Assembly (NCBI GenBank): GCA_014529385.2
Contig: CM043957.1
Location: forward strand, 83,867,381 to 83,931,380
From: Adiantum capillus-veneris
Taxonomy: Eukaryota; Streptophyta; Polypodiopsida; Polypodiales; Pteridaceae
DNA: 64,000 nucleotides
Direction of reading: 5' to 3'
Shown here: in pieces, positions 33,010 through 45,125 of the stretch
Position numbering within the stretch: position 1 is the stretch's first letter
How the letters are laid out: the number at the start of each line of letters is the position of its first letter
Program-made: the position numbers and the translations under genes
Notes under the pieces: generated by a model
The model's input: the letters and a program-made list of their open reading frames with translations, nothing else
The model's database searches: none
Told to the model about the DNA's origin: nothing

Positions 33010-33850
33010 CTACAGGACATCACTTTCTACGAAAAGCATTGGTGCTGCATCGTCTTCATCACCTTCAACCATATTGATCTGTCGCTTGTTCTTCTTAAAG
33101 CATTTATCCGACGGATGATTAGTCTTTCCACATGGGCGCAAGGATTTTTACTGAAACAATCCTTGGTTTGATGATTGCTGCGTCCACATATAGCACAAGG
33201 TCTAGTGCTGGTAGTAGTCGTGGTGGAATTGGTAGTTAAAGTGCAACCACGGGCTGCATATGTAGTTGGTACGAAAGAGCTGATTCGTGGTACTGGCTTC
33301 TCTTCTTCTTGTAATGAGTTAACAATACCATCCAAAGAAAGCAGAGGATTCTTCTCCTTCAAAATAGTGACAATTTGACGAAATTTTGTAGGGAGACTAT
33401 TCAAAAAAACGGCTATAAGGTCTTCATCTGGCATAGGGGCTTCAACATGAACAAGCTGTGTCTTGATGCTCTTCAGTCTATTAGCTAAAGCTGCAATATT
33501 TTCATCTTCACGCATGCGAATAGAATATAATTCCATTTTTAAACTCATTTTGGAATACTTAGCTTTGGCACCGAAAAGCTTCTCTAATTCTATCCAGGCA
33601 GCACTTGAAGAATCAACATCATCCAAATAATGAATAAAGTCGTCTTCTAAGGAAGTTAGAATGATACCAAAAGCTTGTTCATCTTTCCTTTGTTACTCAT
33701 CAGATAATGCTCTTGAGCGGATGTGCCAGATTCGTCGGCTGCGAGAGGCTTGACCACGTTCCATACGTTTTTCCACATCAAATAGCCTTTAACTTTGATA
33801 TGCCAAGTGTGGAAATTGGTCCCGTTGTATTTGTTGACTTTCGACGCCAT
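33010..33850 (-). pseudogene. Gag of the gag-only element, two zinc knuckles
   Basis: Starts at 33850 with MASKVNKYNGTNFHTWHIKV, the DUF4219-like copia Gag start. After a one-base frameshift near 33680 it continues as GIILTSLEDDFIHYLDDVDS, IELEKLFGAKAKYSKMSLK, YSIRMREDENIAALANRLKS and FLNSLPTKFRQIVTIL (UBN2 Gag). One zinc knuckle is intact, CAICGRSNHQTKDC. A second, reading CAHCGKTNHPSDKC after a one-base deletion is taken into account, follows directly. Both are CX2CX4HX4C. The frame ends with an acidic tail (EGDEDDAAPMLF) and a TAG at 33010-33012. About 280 codons in all, with two frameshifts. Confidence 0.85.
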
Positions 33851-34434
33851 GTTGAAGTCTTTATTGTAAAAGGTTAAGAGTTCGGTCAAATTTGACTTGT
33901 AGCAGAAAGATTTTGCGAGGGTGGGAATGACCGTTTGCTTGAACAATCAAAATAGGGTTAGGTTTTCCATCAACCGACATCTTACTTGACTTGGCTAATT
34001 TTCCTTTAGCAATGGCACAATTTCCTTCAGCAATAGCTTTGTGCCTCCTGTCTCCAAGATGGTGGTCCAATGCCTTAATGTTCCACAAAGTTGGCTTTGA
34101 AGGTGAGAATCACCTCTTTCATAGGGGGTGGCCAAGAAAATAATGGGCGGATAGGCTCAAAAAATAAGCCTTGTGTGTGAATTTTAATGCAAAGAAATAC
34201 AAACAGCGAGTTCCTTCTGTTGTTTTGCAGACGACGCCAAGATGACGAATTTGCTTTGCAGCAAGCTAAGACCACCAAACCAGGGCTTGCTCATATGTCG
34301 AAAGTTCACCACAAGGCCAGGGCGAAACTGTTGATGCATAAACTGCGGATTCCAAGCAGGTCGACAACGCCTTTGTTCTGTGTGTAAGCGGCTGCTCCCA
34401 CCGTCTCTACTCAAGCTGAGGCCGGATTGTCAAA
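33851..34434 (-). other. Leader of the gag-only element
   Basis: Untranslated region between primer site and gag; no further gene recognised. Confidence 0.7.
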
Positions 34435-34446
34435 GCTCTGATACCA
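34435..34446 (-). other. Primer binding site, initiator tRNA-Met
   Basis: The reverse complement is TGGTATCAGAGC, a perfect 12-base match two bases from the LTR start. Confidence 0.95.
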
Positions 34447-34448
34447 TA

Positions 34449-34509
34449 TGTTTGGTGCTTTTGCTATGGAGGCATGGTGGTGCAGGCGTGCTGCAGAGTA
34501 GAGAGCGAG

Positions 34510-34594
<85 letters not shown>

Positions 34595-34767
34595 CAGTAT
34601 AGCTTGCTAGAAAAAAACACGCTCTATTTGATTATAGAAGCCTTACAATATAAATAACTTTGGACCTTGCAAACTGCATGTAGACTTGACTTGCAACTGG
34701 ACTAACATGCATGCTATAAGGGTTTGTACCCACTAGCTAAGACATTATTGGGCTTGAATACCCAACA
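34449..34767 (-). repeat. 5' LTR of the gag-only element
   Basis: TGTTTGGTGCTTTTGC...AATACCCAACA. It is longer than its partner (319 against 263 bases), mainly because its (GA)n (34517-34592) is expanded. A TATA-like motif (TATAAAT on +, near 34649) lies about 55 bases upstream of the (CT)n on the element strand. Confidence 0.92.
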
Positions 34768-34772
34768 GGAAG

Positions 34773-36480
34773 TACTCTCCTTCTGCACAAGCTATGCTCC
34801 CTTCAATGATTCTTCCTGCTTATGGCATAGAGCAACATGAATTCGAGTTTTGCTTAAAGGGCAATTATAGGTTATTTCTTTGGCCCGCGGCCGCCACTCG
34901 AAGCCCTTGAGGCACAACAGAAGGTTGCAATGGGCTCCAAGAGGAGTCAGAAGGCATTATTAAACAAGCCCTCCCCAATCACTTTTTGTTTTCCTCAAAG
35001 AGGAGAGTATGGCTATCAAGCTTCTTGGGGTAGGCTAGTAGATGTTTTGTTACTCTCCGGTCTACTTAGTCTAGTGGACTCCAAGCTTCACTCTATATAT
35101 CAAACCATCCATGTTTGGGTAAAGCTACCAAACTTGCCTCTCCATTGCCAACCTCTTATCAGGTCTATTGTAAGCTCGCTCAACAATATCTTGGGCATTG
35201 GAGGACCGCATCAAGAGCTCAACCTGAGATGGCACCCGCAAGTCCTCATGAAGCTCTAGTTGTCTTGACATCTTCTTGAGAAGACCCTCATTCAACTTGA
35301 TGATGGATACAATTTCCTCCAACTGGTGTGCTACAAGCACAAACTCGATTCTTGCTTTCATTGTGGGTTCCAATGTTGCTAATCAAGGATCGCCCCACCA
35401 AGAAAGGAGTCAAGGCAACCAATCAATCTCAATATACCATATAAGCTCATCAAAAGATAGTGACACCCCCCCCCCCCCCCCCCCCCCCCGGTCTCACGTA
35501 ATTACGATGCACATCTATAGTAACCATATGTCTAAAAAATTCAACATAGTTTGAGCTGGTTTTCAAATGGCCGCTCTAACTGCTCAATTGGAAGGTTTTG
35601 TTTTGACCAAAAATCTTGGCAAGTATGGGTGCACTAGAAGGGCGATTTTTATAAGTTAGTGTTTAGTGTACACTTGTTGACCACCAAGTGCTTTGGTGTG
35701 GCTTGAGTAACGTAGGACCTAGCCTTGGCCCTTTGAAGCAATGTCCACGAATTTTTTAATTTATTTTTTAATGAAACCACTTGCTTCTTTGGGAGGTGGG
35801 CAATTTAAACCATTTTCAACCTAATTATAAAGACAATAAATCAAATTTTTTGGTTTGCTTATTTCCAAAAGAACAAGAAATAGTTTTCATTGTTATAAAT
35901 AAATGAAAAATGTTTGTGTGTGTGTGTGTGTGTGTTTAATGGAACCACATGCTTTTGTAGGCATGACCAATGCAGGCCATTTTCAACCAAATCCTAAAGA
36001 CAACAAATCACATTTCCCGGTTTTCTATTCTCAAAACAACAAATATGGTTTTATTACAAAAAAAATCCTTAAATAAATTAGCGTCTTTGTATTTAACATA
36101 AAAGTATATAGTAATTACGCAAACTAATACAAGTCAATTCTCTCTAAAAAAAGGCATAGATCGATGAAAGTAAGTATTCAAAATGACACAAGGTGGTTTT
36201 CTCAAATTTTGGCCCGTACAAAGACACTGCAAAGTCAATTTTTTGCAAACAGTACTTAGAAGTTGAGGACCGAAAAATTTAAAAGTATTATCAGGGTCGA
36301 AGAAGTATTCCAAAAAGTGTCTTGGCTGAAAAGCGTGCTAGTTTAAGATTCAAGAATGTTGGTTAGAAGCAAGAGGAAAAGGAAAAATACCACGGAAGGG
36401 CAAATGAAGTCTCAAAATAAATTAGAAACTAAGTAGAGGGACGTTAGTCTCTTGGCTGAGTAAACTTTATACATTTTAAC
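34773..36480. other. Mostly unassigned; possible LINE ORF1 fragment and poly-C tract
   Basis: On the + strand 35105-35190 gives VWVKLPNLPLHCQPLIRSIV, like the DUF4283 W-(I/V)-(R/K)-(L/F)-P-x-L-P-L motif of L1 ORF1 proteins in plants, inside an open frame at 34930-35259. A run of 24 cytosines lies at 35466-35489, and (GT)n at about 35914-35934. Otherwise AT-rich with no gene. Confidence 0.4.
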
Positions 36481-38150
36481 ATCTCTAGCATGGATTGACA
36501 CTTTCGATCTTGAAGCTCGAGAGTGGTTCTTCAGTATCCTTGATATATCTTGAAATAATGGCGAATTAACACTACAAACCCTTTATAAAGGCATAAACAG
36601 GGTCAAAATTCAAGGTGCCACATTTACCAAAGGTACAAAATTTTGCTTTGGTGCCACATAAGTGTATCGATTCCTTATTGAATCCCATAATGATCTCCTT
36701 CTAGTAGAAGTCTTGAGGATGCAAAGTGAAGAAGATAACTTGCACAACCTTTATAATAGGATTATTGCTAGGACATGAGAAAAGTAGATGGATTACAAAT
36801 TCCTCCTCTTGGCAGGACTCTTGCAATATTGTTTTTTGTATTGTCAAAAAACGGTCTTATGTAGGATCAACCATATGAGAAGAGCTTGCATCTAAGATAT
36901 GGAGAAAGCCTAACCTACCATAAACATGTAGGACCATTGCCTTTGAGGACCATACTTTGCCCCTTTTTCATTCTCTCTTCAATGCTATTTTCCTATGGAA
37001 TCCTCTGCACAGCTTGGAAGATTCTTGGAATGACTTTGCTAAGGGGATCCGCTTTGATCTCGATGATCCTATAGAGCGGCACAAAGATCTGCAATCTTCA
37101 TATAGGCAGGTTAGCAACGAAAGCAGACACACCAAAAGCTTGACTTAATCAAGTGAGATAATCCATCTTCCTACCAATCTCTCCATTGCTTGATGGTAGG
37201 CCCAAAGGCCTTGTGAGAGGACTTGATGTTGTCATCAATGAAACCAAGAAAGCCACATCCTTTGAACTAGTTTATAAGCGTTAATGATCACACATGCATA
37301 AGCAAGTAGAGCTTCCTATAAAGCCAAGTTAGAACAAGCATTACAAAACCTATGCGAGGCATTGTGTTTACTCAGTAGAGCCCAAAAGTATGTCAATGGT
37401 CTTGCAATGGCAATTTATTTATTTGCCAACATATTTGTAGGCCTTTCTCCTTTGGGGAAAAAAGGTAAGGGACCTTGGATACTTTCAATTATTTTAATAT
37501 GTATTTCCGCAAAGAAACTATCTAGCTAGACTAAGAAGAGTGTTCAAGTGAGACTAGGAAGGCGTCTAGAAAGCCAAGTGATTCAATATGAATAATGTGG
37601 AAGCAAGAGAACCATGAACAAAAGACCAGTAAGATAAATTCTTCTTGACTTTTGAGATAATTCACTTCCATGTCTACCTTGCACCTAATTAAAACTTGTT
37701 GGTATTTTCATGGGTTTGAAGACCTATCCATCATGAATAACATGGCACCTTGAATCAAGCACAATGTGGAGCCAAAGTTTTTATTGCCTTGATTTAAATT
37801 TTATTGTGGTTGATCACAGAGCCATTGGCAATAAAGAAAACTCTTTGGTAGAATCCCTTCACTAGAAATTAGTGAGCTAGTATCATCAACAAACTATTGC
37901 AAACACAAATCTAACGGAGAATTATAAATTTTTATCCCTTTGACCTTATTTTTTTGCATGTTATCGTTGACAAGCCAACCCAAAGCATGTGCAACAATAG
38001 AAAATAATAGAGGAGCCAAGGGACACCTTTGTTTCATAGGCTGTATGAGAACAATATCCATTAGGAAGTGAATGGGATATAGGATGGCCTCTTTATTTTC
38101 TAGTTTAAGGACATGCTTAAGGTTTAAGCGAAGTTTGACCAAGCCTAAAG
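36480..38150 (-). pseudogene. L1-type LINE reverse transcriptase relic
   Basis: The minus strand gives KQRCPLAPLLFSIVAHALGW (compare the LINE motif RQGCPLSPYLF) at 38050-37990. The RT active site FVDD follows near 37880 after a TAG. Further downstream are fragments such as ARPLTYFWALLSKHN and the terminal EEEFVIHLLFSC (36790-36765), which resembles the C-terminal H-L-x-x-x-C motif of plant L1 elements. Many stops and frame changes. Confidence 0.62.
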
Positions 38151-38420
38151 AGTCGGCAAAAAGGCCTATGGATTTTTAAAAAATGCTATTTTTTATTTTC
38201 TTTTTGAAAATAGACAAATTTTACCAAAAAGAGAGGTGGATAATTGAATTTTATAATATATTTTTAAAATGTCTTTTTTCCACCCATGTCCTCTCTCTTG
38301 CATTAAAACCACTCTCTATCACTTTGAGATCATTAAAGGAAGCACTTTCAACCCTCTCCTCCTTGCTAGAAAAGTAGATTTTCACATTCTCTTGCTGCAT
38401 TCTCTCTCTAAGATGTGAGA

Positions 38421-38486
<66 letters not shown>

Positions 38487-38719
38487 GCTTCTCCATCCCC
38501 AACTCCAGGTTAGAGCAATGGGTTACTCCATTCTCTTTGTGTATAACATCATTTCTCTCTCTAACACACCCATGAGCAACCATTTATATTCAAAGGAGAC
38601 TAACCAACATTCCTCCCTTTCTTCCCTCCACAACATCATGCAAATCTCATATCTCTGAGTACTCTCTGTTTCTTCGCTCCATAGCCAACATTCTCTGCTT
38701 GTAATTTTCACCATTACAC

Positions 38720-38750
<31 letters not shown>

Positions 38751-39312
38751 TCTCTCTCTTGCTTGATCAAGCTAACTCTTCAATCCCCTTTTGTTTCAAG
38801 ACGTTACTAATAGGCCAAAACGGTATCATCTAGATATTGATTTCAAGCAAGAGTATGGTACTGTGTGACTTGGCGCATCCAATCCCAATGCTCCAAATCA
38901 GATGTGGATCATTGGATTCAAAGCAGTCAATTTATGGATTGATGCTCATATTTACTCGAGCGATCCTCTAACCAATGCATCACCACCATATCGGAATGTC
39001 ACTAAGTTGTTCCATTTTGTAGGTGATAGAAGAGACGACCTATTTCGATATTATAGGATGAAATGGAAGCAAGAAAGCAAGTCTTTGCTGCATATTATTT
39101 GTTGCAAGAGAAGTATGTGAAGGATATTCAACAAGTCAGAGAGGAAGCCAAGTAGCTCAACGATGAAATGACAAAGCTCAAATAAAAATTAGACTAGCAA
39201 AAAAGGAGTAAAAGCGCTAGTTAAACAACTTTGTTCAATTATAACACGTTGCACGTAACGTATGCATGGTCGAATCAATCATTTCGCAGACATTCCCCCC
39301 TTGGCTTCTATG
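38151..39312. other. Unassigned interval with (CT)n tracts
   Basis: (CT)n at about 38427-38484 and 38721-38760. A short + strand peptide near 39080-39160 (AAYYLLQEKYVKDIQQVREE) looks protein-like, but I cannot assign it. Confidence 0.4.
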
Positions 39313-39530
39313 TGTTGGGGTAAAGGCATTGTGCCTTTGCCTCAGACCGAACGTACAGTGTCTGACCGCTCACTGACCATACCTTTTCTTTATTCATGTA
39401 TATACATAATGAATAAGGGGCTCCTCATTCTTGAGGTCTGCTCCACCCACACAACACAGTCTCTCCTCTTTCCCCTCTCTAGCTATTGGAGTTTGGTGCT
39501 CGTGGTTGGATCCCAGGATCGCTTGAGCAG
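39313..39530 (+). repeat. LTR-like fragment related to the Gag-Pro family
   Basis: TGTTGGGGTAAAGGCATTGTGCC, then CATGTATATACATAATGAATAAGGGGCTCCTCATT. It matches the LTR at 63815-64000 closely and the 190-bp LTRs at 46696 and 49891 more distantly. No PPT precedes it and no primer site follows, so a solo or truncated LTR. The right end is uncertain. Confidence 0.62.
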
Positions 39531-40296
39531 ATCCGACACGAGAGAGATAAGTTCGGAGCTTGGTAGGAGAGTGAATTGACCATGGGATCTTCAATCTCGT
39601 AGCTCAAAGCTCCATCGTGTGCAACCCCTCTCAAGAAGCTTGGAATCTTGAGGGTTGGGAACTTGTAGAGAATTAAGCAAGGGGGAGCAACAATAGCACT
39701 AGAAATAGCAAGGTCGGGATGATCAGCAAGTCAAAAATCTTGGAAGCAAGTCAAGATTGAGCAGAGGATTGGAGAGAAGGGAAATTGTAGCCAAATTGAA
39801 GCCAAAATTGGAGTGTGTTAAGGCTTGCCATAACAAGCCAAAGGAGCACCAAGCTACAAATTGAGAGCAGTATTCACATTTTTTGCAACAAATCAAAGCC
39901 AAAGGGGAAGCTTGAGGTTGGTTGTGTCCCACCCCCCCCCCCACCCACACACACACATTGTGATAACGCCTACTATTACATCTAGTTTCAAACTCTAAAA
40001 CTAGTAGCACACACGCACACAGGATCTTTTGAATACTCAAAAATACATCTGAAATTTATATATATCTACCTACCTCTGCTCAGTGGGTATGATAGACTAT
40101 AGCTTCTTGTTATAATTTGCCCGCCAATGATAAGGTGGTCGCATTGATGCATTTAACGCTTGCCATACTGATGATCACTGTTTGCGTTAAAAAAAAAAAA
40201 CGACGTCGTTTGGACTCATCTGCAACAACCTTTACGCGAGGCAAGCTATTTGCAGTAGCAAGCCTTGTCACTTGCATTCGTTATTCTTTTCTCTGT

Positions 40297-40298
<2 letters not shown>
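39531..40298. other. Unassigned interval
   Basis: No gene recognised; it holds a run of ten cytosines near 39930 and poly-A near 40189. Confidence 0.4.
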
Positions 40299-40357
<59 letters not shown>

Positions 40358-40671
40358 AATATGGTTAGGAAAGGTACTAATTCTCATGGACACATGGCTT
40401 ACACACATACATTTACATGGGCCTTAATTTAACCTTGTAGTCTCTAAACTGAGCATATTCAATATAAAGTGATTGCAATCCCTCTGCATACATAAATAAT
40501 CCGAGGTCTATGAAGACCTTGGATCCTCCTCCTCTAGAGATTTGTAATAATAGTGACTATTCCTTCTCTAATATATAGGCGTGCATGGTTGGATATAACC
40601 ATGGATATTGCCTTGACTGTGCTCTCTTTATTTCCCTTGTGTCAATTTTGCATTGATCCACTCGACGGCAC

Positions 40672-40723
<52 letters not shown>

Positions 40724-43140
40724 GGATTATACCTTATTGGGACCAACAGATGCTCAACGGATGGAGCTTTGCATTGACCTCCTTTATCTACCTAACCCAC
40801 CCATGTACACATACATATACACATGCAACTCACATATTGCTCACAGACTACTGGATTTGCAACTTGCTTGATTTAAACATTTTAAGCTACCTACTCCACC
40901 TTCTCTTTTAGGATGACACAACCATTACTCGAGGACTACAATCCTCCTATCCTCATCTTCTTATCATGCGCTTCCACACACACAACACACATAGTCTTCA
41001 TCGCAGGAGCGTGTTAGCGTAATCCTGTAAAAAACCTTCTTTGCTAATTGAAAGGTAATCCCTCTGCAGTTTCCCTACCGTATCCTCTAACCCATGCGAC
41101 TACATGCGCTTGACGTATGTAGCCACACACACACACATCATAACTCTCTAATTTATAGGTGCTCATAGAGCTTTCCCCACCCATTATGGCTCTCTCTCAC
41201 AATCAGCTACAAATATTTCTCATTGATAACCATCGCCCTCTTCCAATTGCATCAGCAAAACACAGCAACACACACACACACACAATGAAGAGGACGGTTG
41301 GACGTTCGGCATGTGGATTTTGTCTAAGTAACGGTTGTTGAGATGACCATCCTATATGCATTTCCTAATCTCGAGTCTATGATGGAAGCTGATCCAAAAT
41401 GCAGGTAGGTGCATCTGCACCTACTCAGTACATTGGTTTTTTTCAAAATGATGAGTGCTGCATATATGTTCAATAAGGCATCAGATGGTATTCATTTTAT
41501 ATGCAATTTGATACAAGTTTAGAACAATACTCAGCTCATGCACATACTCAGTAAATCAGGTTTTTTAAAATTCTATGTATATATAAGAGTACTTTGGAAT
41601 GAGATTTGGCTTTTGTAAACTTGAATTGTAGTTTTAACTTACTTGTGTGGTAATCCCCTAATCATGGGTGGTTTAAATTTGATCCTTGGTGGATACAGAT
41701 CAAATAAGCTCTTTTTGTTAGTTCTACAAGTAAGGGGATACCGTTCAAGTAAACTTTTAAATGGATAGTGATAGTGGGTAAATGGGTTTTTGAAACCATT
41801 TCTCCGGCCTCCTTATGATTGAAATCTGGTCTTCCATAGTACTGAATTCTTTCTCATTCACACAACAACACACACTAACACCCATGTTGCTCCTTTAGGC
41901 TCAATCTAAGGATTATTACATGATGGTGGACATAGGTATGTTGTAGGAACTGTGGGCATAATGGTATAATTGGTACATGGAACTACAGATAGACATTTTG
42001 AGCTCTTTACTGATCTATAGATTGACAATTACCTGGTTTGTTTGAGCTTTGAAAACTGTGTCAAGCTGTACATTCATTTAATTACATAGATTGAAGTTGG
42101 AATCTCATAGTTTTTATACATCAAATTGATAAAGGTTAACTATTCCAAAAAATGGAATTTCTTGAGGTTGAACAAGGATAGCTTTTTGGGCGGTTGTCTG
42201 GATCCTCACACATATCTCTTTTGATAAAAGATATGCACATCTAGTAAAGTATTGGTTTCTGTCTTTGTTATTGGTACTAATACATAATTAAAGCAAACTC
42301 ATGATGATATTTATGGCATATTAGTACTGATGAATGTTCACAGGGGATTCTTGTGAAATGGGATGATTGGGGTTTGAGTTATTGAGCCTCACTAAACAAC
42401 TTGAAAAAACATATCGACTAGTTACACTTGCTATACATCATTGTTAACTTTAGCAATTTGAATTGAGGCTTAGCTTGATGGTTTTTGACGTGAAAATAAC
42501 ACATTTACAGCTTTTTACTTTTGAATAATTTAGCTTTGGATTGGTTGCTAGAAGCATTAAACCTCATGTGAGGGTCTCAACGAAGATGGAATCGAGTGGA
42601 TATTTGAGAATTTGTCCATTTACAAAGGAAATGCTGCCCAAATTTCTACTTTTTCGTGTCATAAAATCTAATCACTGCTAGGTTGTCAGTTTCTTTGTAA
42701 TTTCGAATACCAATAACAAGGGGAAGGGGTCATTGACACCTTTCTTCCCAAGTAATGCTAGTACTGACGTGATTGTGTTCTTGGACGGTGGGGGCAGGTA
42801 AGAGGTTCCTTTCTTGGGATTACGAAGGAAACTGCAGCAATAGTTGGAGATCATTCAGTATTTGGTTTTTTAACAATGTATAGATGGTCCTTGTAAACAC
42901 CTCTTTGATAAGTATATATATGAATAAGTGATACAATTGGTATCAATACATCCAGTCTAAATGTTGTCAATTGTACCATCTTGTCTCTGTCATTTTTGTC
43001 TACTATAAAGACGTATTTTTATGTATATTTACCCCTTGTCTGGTCTCTAGTCCCATTGTATGGTTCAATAGTTTGTTAAATCAAAATATTGTTAGATAAT
43101 CAATCATAAACACACACATACCTATTTCTAGCTAACCTTT
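40299..43140. repeat. Dispersed duplicate block X, copy 1
   Basis: Begins with (AC)n at 40299-40354 followed by ATGGTTAGGAAAGGTACTAA and runs to ATAATCAATCATAAACACAC. It matches 51361-54113 along its whole length at roughly nine in ten bases by eye. It contains (CT)n at 40677-40721. There are several exon-like islands behind polypyrimidine-AG or before GT, for example MTQPLLEDYNPPILIFLSC at 40913, and a 32-codon frame at 42798-42896 with its stop conserved in copy 2. Strand of any gene would be +. Confidence 0.85.
41405..41424. repeat. 20-bp perfect palindrome in block X copy 1
   Basis: GTAGGTGCATCTGCACCTAC, with 9-base arms and a 2-base centre. It is identical in copy 2 at 52464-52483. Confidence 0.9.
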
Positions 43141-43285
43141 GGTCGCGCTAGCACCATTGTATACTATAAAGATGTATTTTTATGTAGATATACCGCTTGT
43201 CTGGTCTCTATTGTTAGATAATCAATCATAAACACACACATACCTATTTCTAGCTAGCTAGCCTTTGGTCGGGCTAGCACCATAC
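43001..43285. repeat. Local tandem duplication at the end of block X copy 1
   Basis: TACTATAAAGA(C/T)GTATTTTTATGTA... and GTTAGATAATCAATCATAAA...GCTAGCACCAT occur twice (from 43001 and from 43162). Copy 2 has only one version. Confidence 0.75.
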
Positions 43286-43859
43286 AATGGGAGTTGAACA
43301 ATCATTTGTCTCTTGACTTGACCTACCCAATCCAGGAGGATGGATTGGGGCCAATGACTCCTCATTCGATCAAGCACATATACACTTATTGTATTATATT
43401 CTATATAAGCAGCTTCCTATCGAATTAAATTAGATACAACAATGGGAAAGTGGATCTCTCTTACCAGTATCCCCTTTGATTGGCACTTATCTTTGCTCTA
43501 AAAAATGGTGTTAGTGACGATATAATATCTGCAAATGACAATACATGTTATGTATGTTACCATGATCTGACCCTTTTTGTAGTAGATACGCCTATAAGCC
43601 CTATAGGCACCACTTTTATCAAAAGGTACCCTTTGAAAACATATTTGTGAATTTCCTTTGAACACAAGATAATAATCCTTGTGAATGATCTAAAATCGCA
43701 TTTGATTCTACTTGGTTGAGGTAGGGTTCCACATGGTGGGCCCTACCTCCCACCATGTGGAACCTCTCCTATGGTTGGGGAGGGCCACACACACACACAC
43801 ACACAAAGCTATCACGGGACAAAAAAGCTTAGCTGATGATTATTTCAGGAGCCTTGCAT
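43286..43859. other. Unassigned interval with a hairpin
   Basis: Holds a perfect 16-bp hairpin, GGTTCCACATGGTGGG at 43725-43740 and its complement at 43749-43764, and (AC)n at 43786-43804. No gene seen. Confidence 0.6.
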
Positions 43860-44456
43860 CTACATCTCTATTATGCCGCCCATTACATGATCACACAAAC
43901 AGCTATCACAGTAGAAACAAGTATTTGGCCACTCAGCCAAAGGCATGATATGAGTCGCTAAGGCTACCCCATACTCCCGAGTGTGGTGAGTACAATTAAA
44001 ATATCCTTGTAGCTGATGACCATAACTACGGTATAGGAAAATCTTCTGAGGAGGTAAAAACTGGGCTAGCAGATATAGCCGATCTGAAAAACCAGGCTTT
44101 ATTGAATGCCCGATATAATAATACTTTGGCCCTAGACCCACTGCTTCAGTAAACATCGCCAATTGGATATTGTTCTTGAAATGTTCACGACCCCAAAGTG
44201 TCACTCGTGTCACTCGGTCCTGATATGTCCACCACTTTGTTTGGGAAACAGAGGTTCCTAACTGCGGGAATAGATGAAGTTCATAACGGAGTAATGTTGC
44301 TCGACGTATAGATTCATTTGACATAAAGATATGTGCAGTTGCTATGAAAAAAACCTGGTCATGACTGTAGGCCATAATACACCAAGGATGCAAAATAGTG
44401 GAAGAATGCCAAACTTTGGAAATGATACTCTGTACTCGGGTTTTATATTTGACCAA
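43860..44456 (-). CDS. Unidentified 198-codon open frame
   Basis: One of the few long frames in the window not built on a microsatellite. Its composition is protein-like, with many aromatic residues and clustered Cys/His near the C-terminus (CTHHTR..., FYCDSCLCDHVM). I see no family motif, signal peptide or membrane segment. Its start overlaps the first unit of the tandem duplication at 44413-45125, which argues against a conserved gene. It may be chance or a captured fragment. Confidence 0.2.
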   Translation of the reverse strand: MVKYKTRVQSIISKVWHSSTILHPWCIMAYSHDQVFFIATAHIFMSNESIRRATLLRYELHLFPQLGTSVSQTKWWTYQDRVTRVTLWGREHFKNNIQLAMFTEAVGLGPKYYYIGHSIKPGFSDRLYLLAQFLPPQKIFLYRSYGHQLQGYFNCTHHTREYGVALATHIMPLAEWPNTCFYCDSCLCDHVMGGIIEM

Positions 44457-45125
44457 CCATCTTTAATAAAACCATTAAAAAAAAAAACTCCTAAACCAAA
44501 TTGGAAATAGGAAAGTGTGCCTGAAATTGTGTTTACTCTCACATTGTAGATGGTGCTTCTTTTTTTCACACTATTGGGAGTGCTGAAGCTTAATATAGGG
44601 CTGGGATAGCATGTATAAATACCTAATGTGTATATATACCCGAGACCTGATGCAGCTTACTAGCTACGAGTCTATAGACCTGGCTGCTGTGAATATGGGA
44701 ATTATTGCTATTTAATTTTACCTTGTGGTGATGTAGACTGTCTGACCGGGCTTTTCATTTAACTTAAACAAAATAGTTGAAGACCACTTACTTTGGAAAT
44801 GATACTCGGGACTTGGTTTTTTATATATAACCAACCATTTAGAATAAAACCAGTTTATTGACTCTTAAGACTAATTGGGATTTGGAAAGTTTACCCAAAA
44901 TTTATCATACACTCATAGTGTAGAATGGTTTTTACACTAGTGGAATGCTAAAACTTAAGGTCGGGCTAGGATAGCAGATAAAAATACCTACTGGGTATGA
45001 ATATCCGAAGCCGAATACAGTTTACTCGCTTCAGTGGAAAAAGCCGAGCTTTGACTATGGGAATTAATGCTATCTTAAGTTACCATATGGTGAGGTGGAC
45101 TGTCCGACTTGGCTTCACATTTTCT
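44413..45125. repeat. Diverged tandem duplication, unit about 377 bp
   Basis: ACTTTGGAAATGATACTC at 44413 and again at 44790. The following sequences align through GACCAACCAT, GTGCTGAAGCTTAA/ATGCTAAAACTTAA, GGGCTGGGATAGCA/GGGCTAGGATAGCA and the end GACTGTCTGACCGGGCTT/GACTGTCCGACTTGGCTT. Confidence 0.85.

Larger units (their letters stand above)
32466..34767 (-). mobile_element. Gag-only copia element (TR-GAG type)
   Basis: A 2.3-kb element with LTRs at both ends, an iMet primer site beside the right LTR, a polypurine tract beside the left LTR, and only gag between. Flanks CGAAG (32461-32465) and GGAAG (34768-34772) match at 4 of 5 bases as a target duplication. No protease, integrase or RT is present; about 270 bases separate the end of gag from the PPT. 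This fits the TR-GAG class of non-autonomous retrotransposons, which must borrow enzymes. Confidence 0.87.

Noticed and set aside
41376-41460. C/D-box snoRNA-like words (ATGATG, CTGA)
   Set aside because: Boxes are poorly matched and wrongly spaced; no terminal stem.
40299-43140. Block X as a Helitron
   Set aside because: I could not find a convincing 5' TC, 3' hairpin plus CTRR, or AT target; both copies simply begin at an (AC)n tract.
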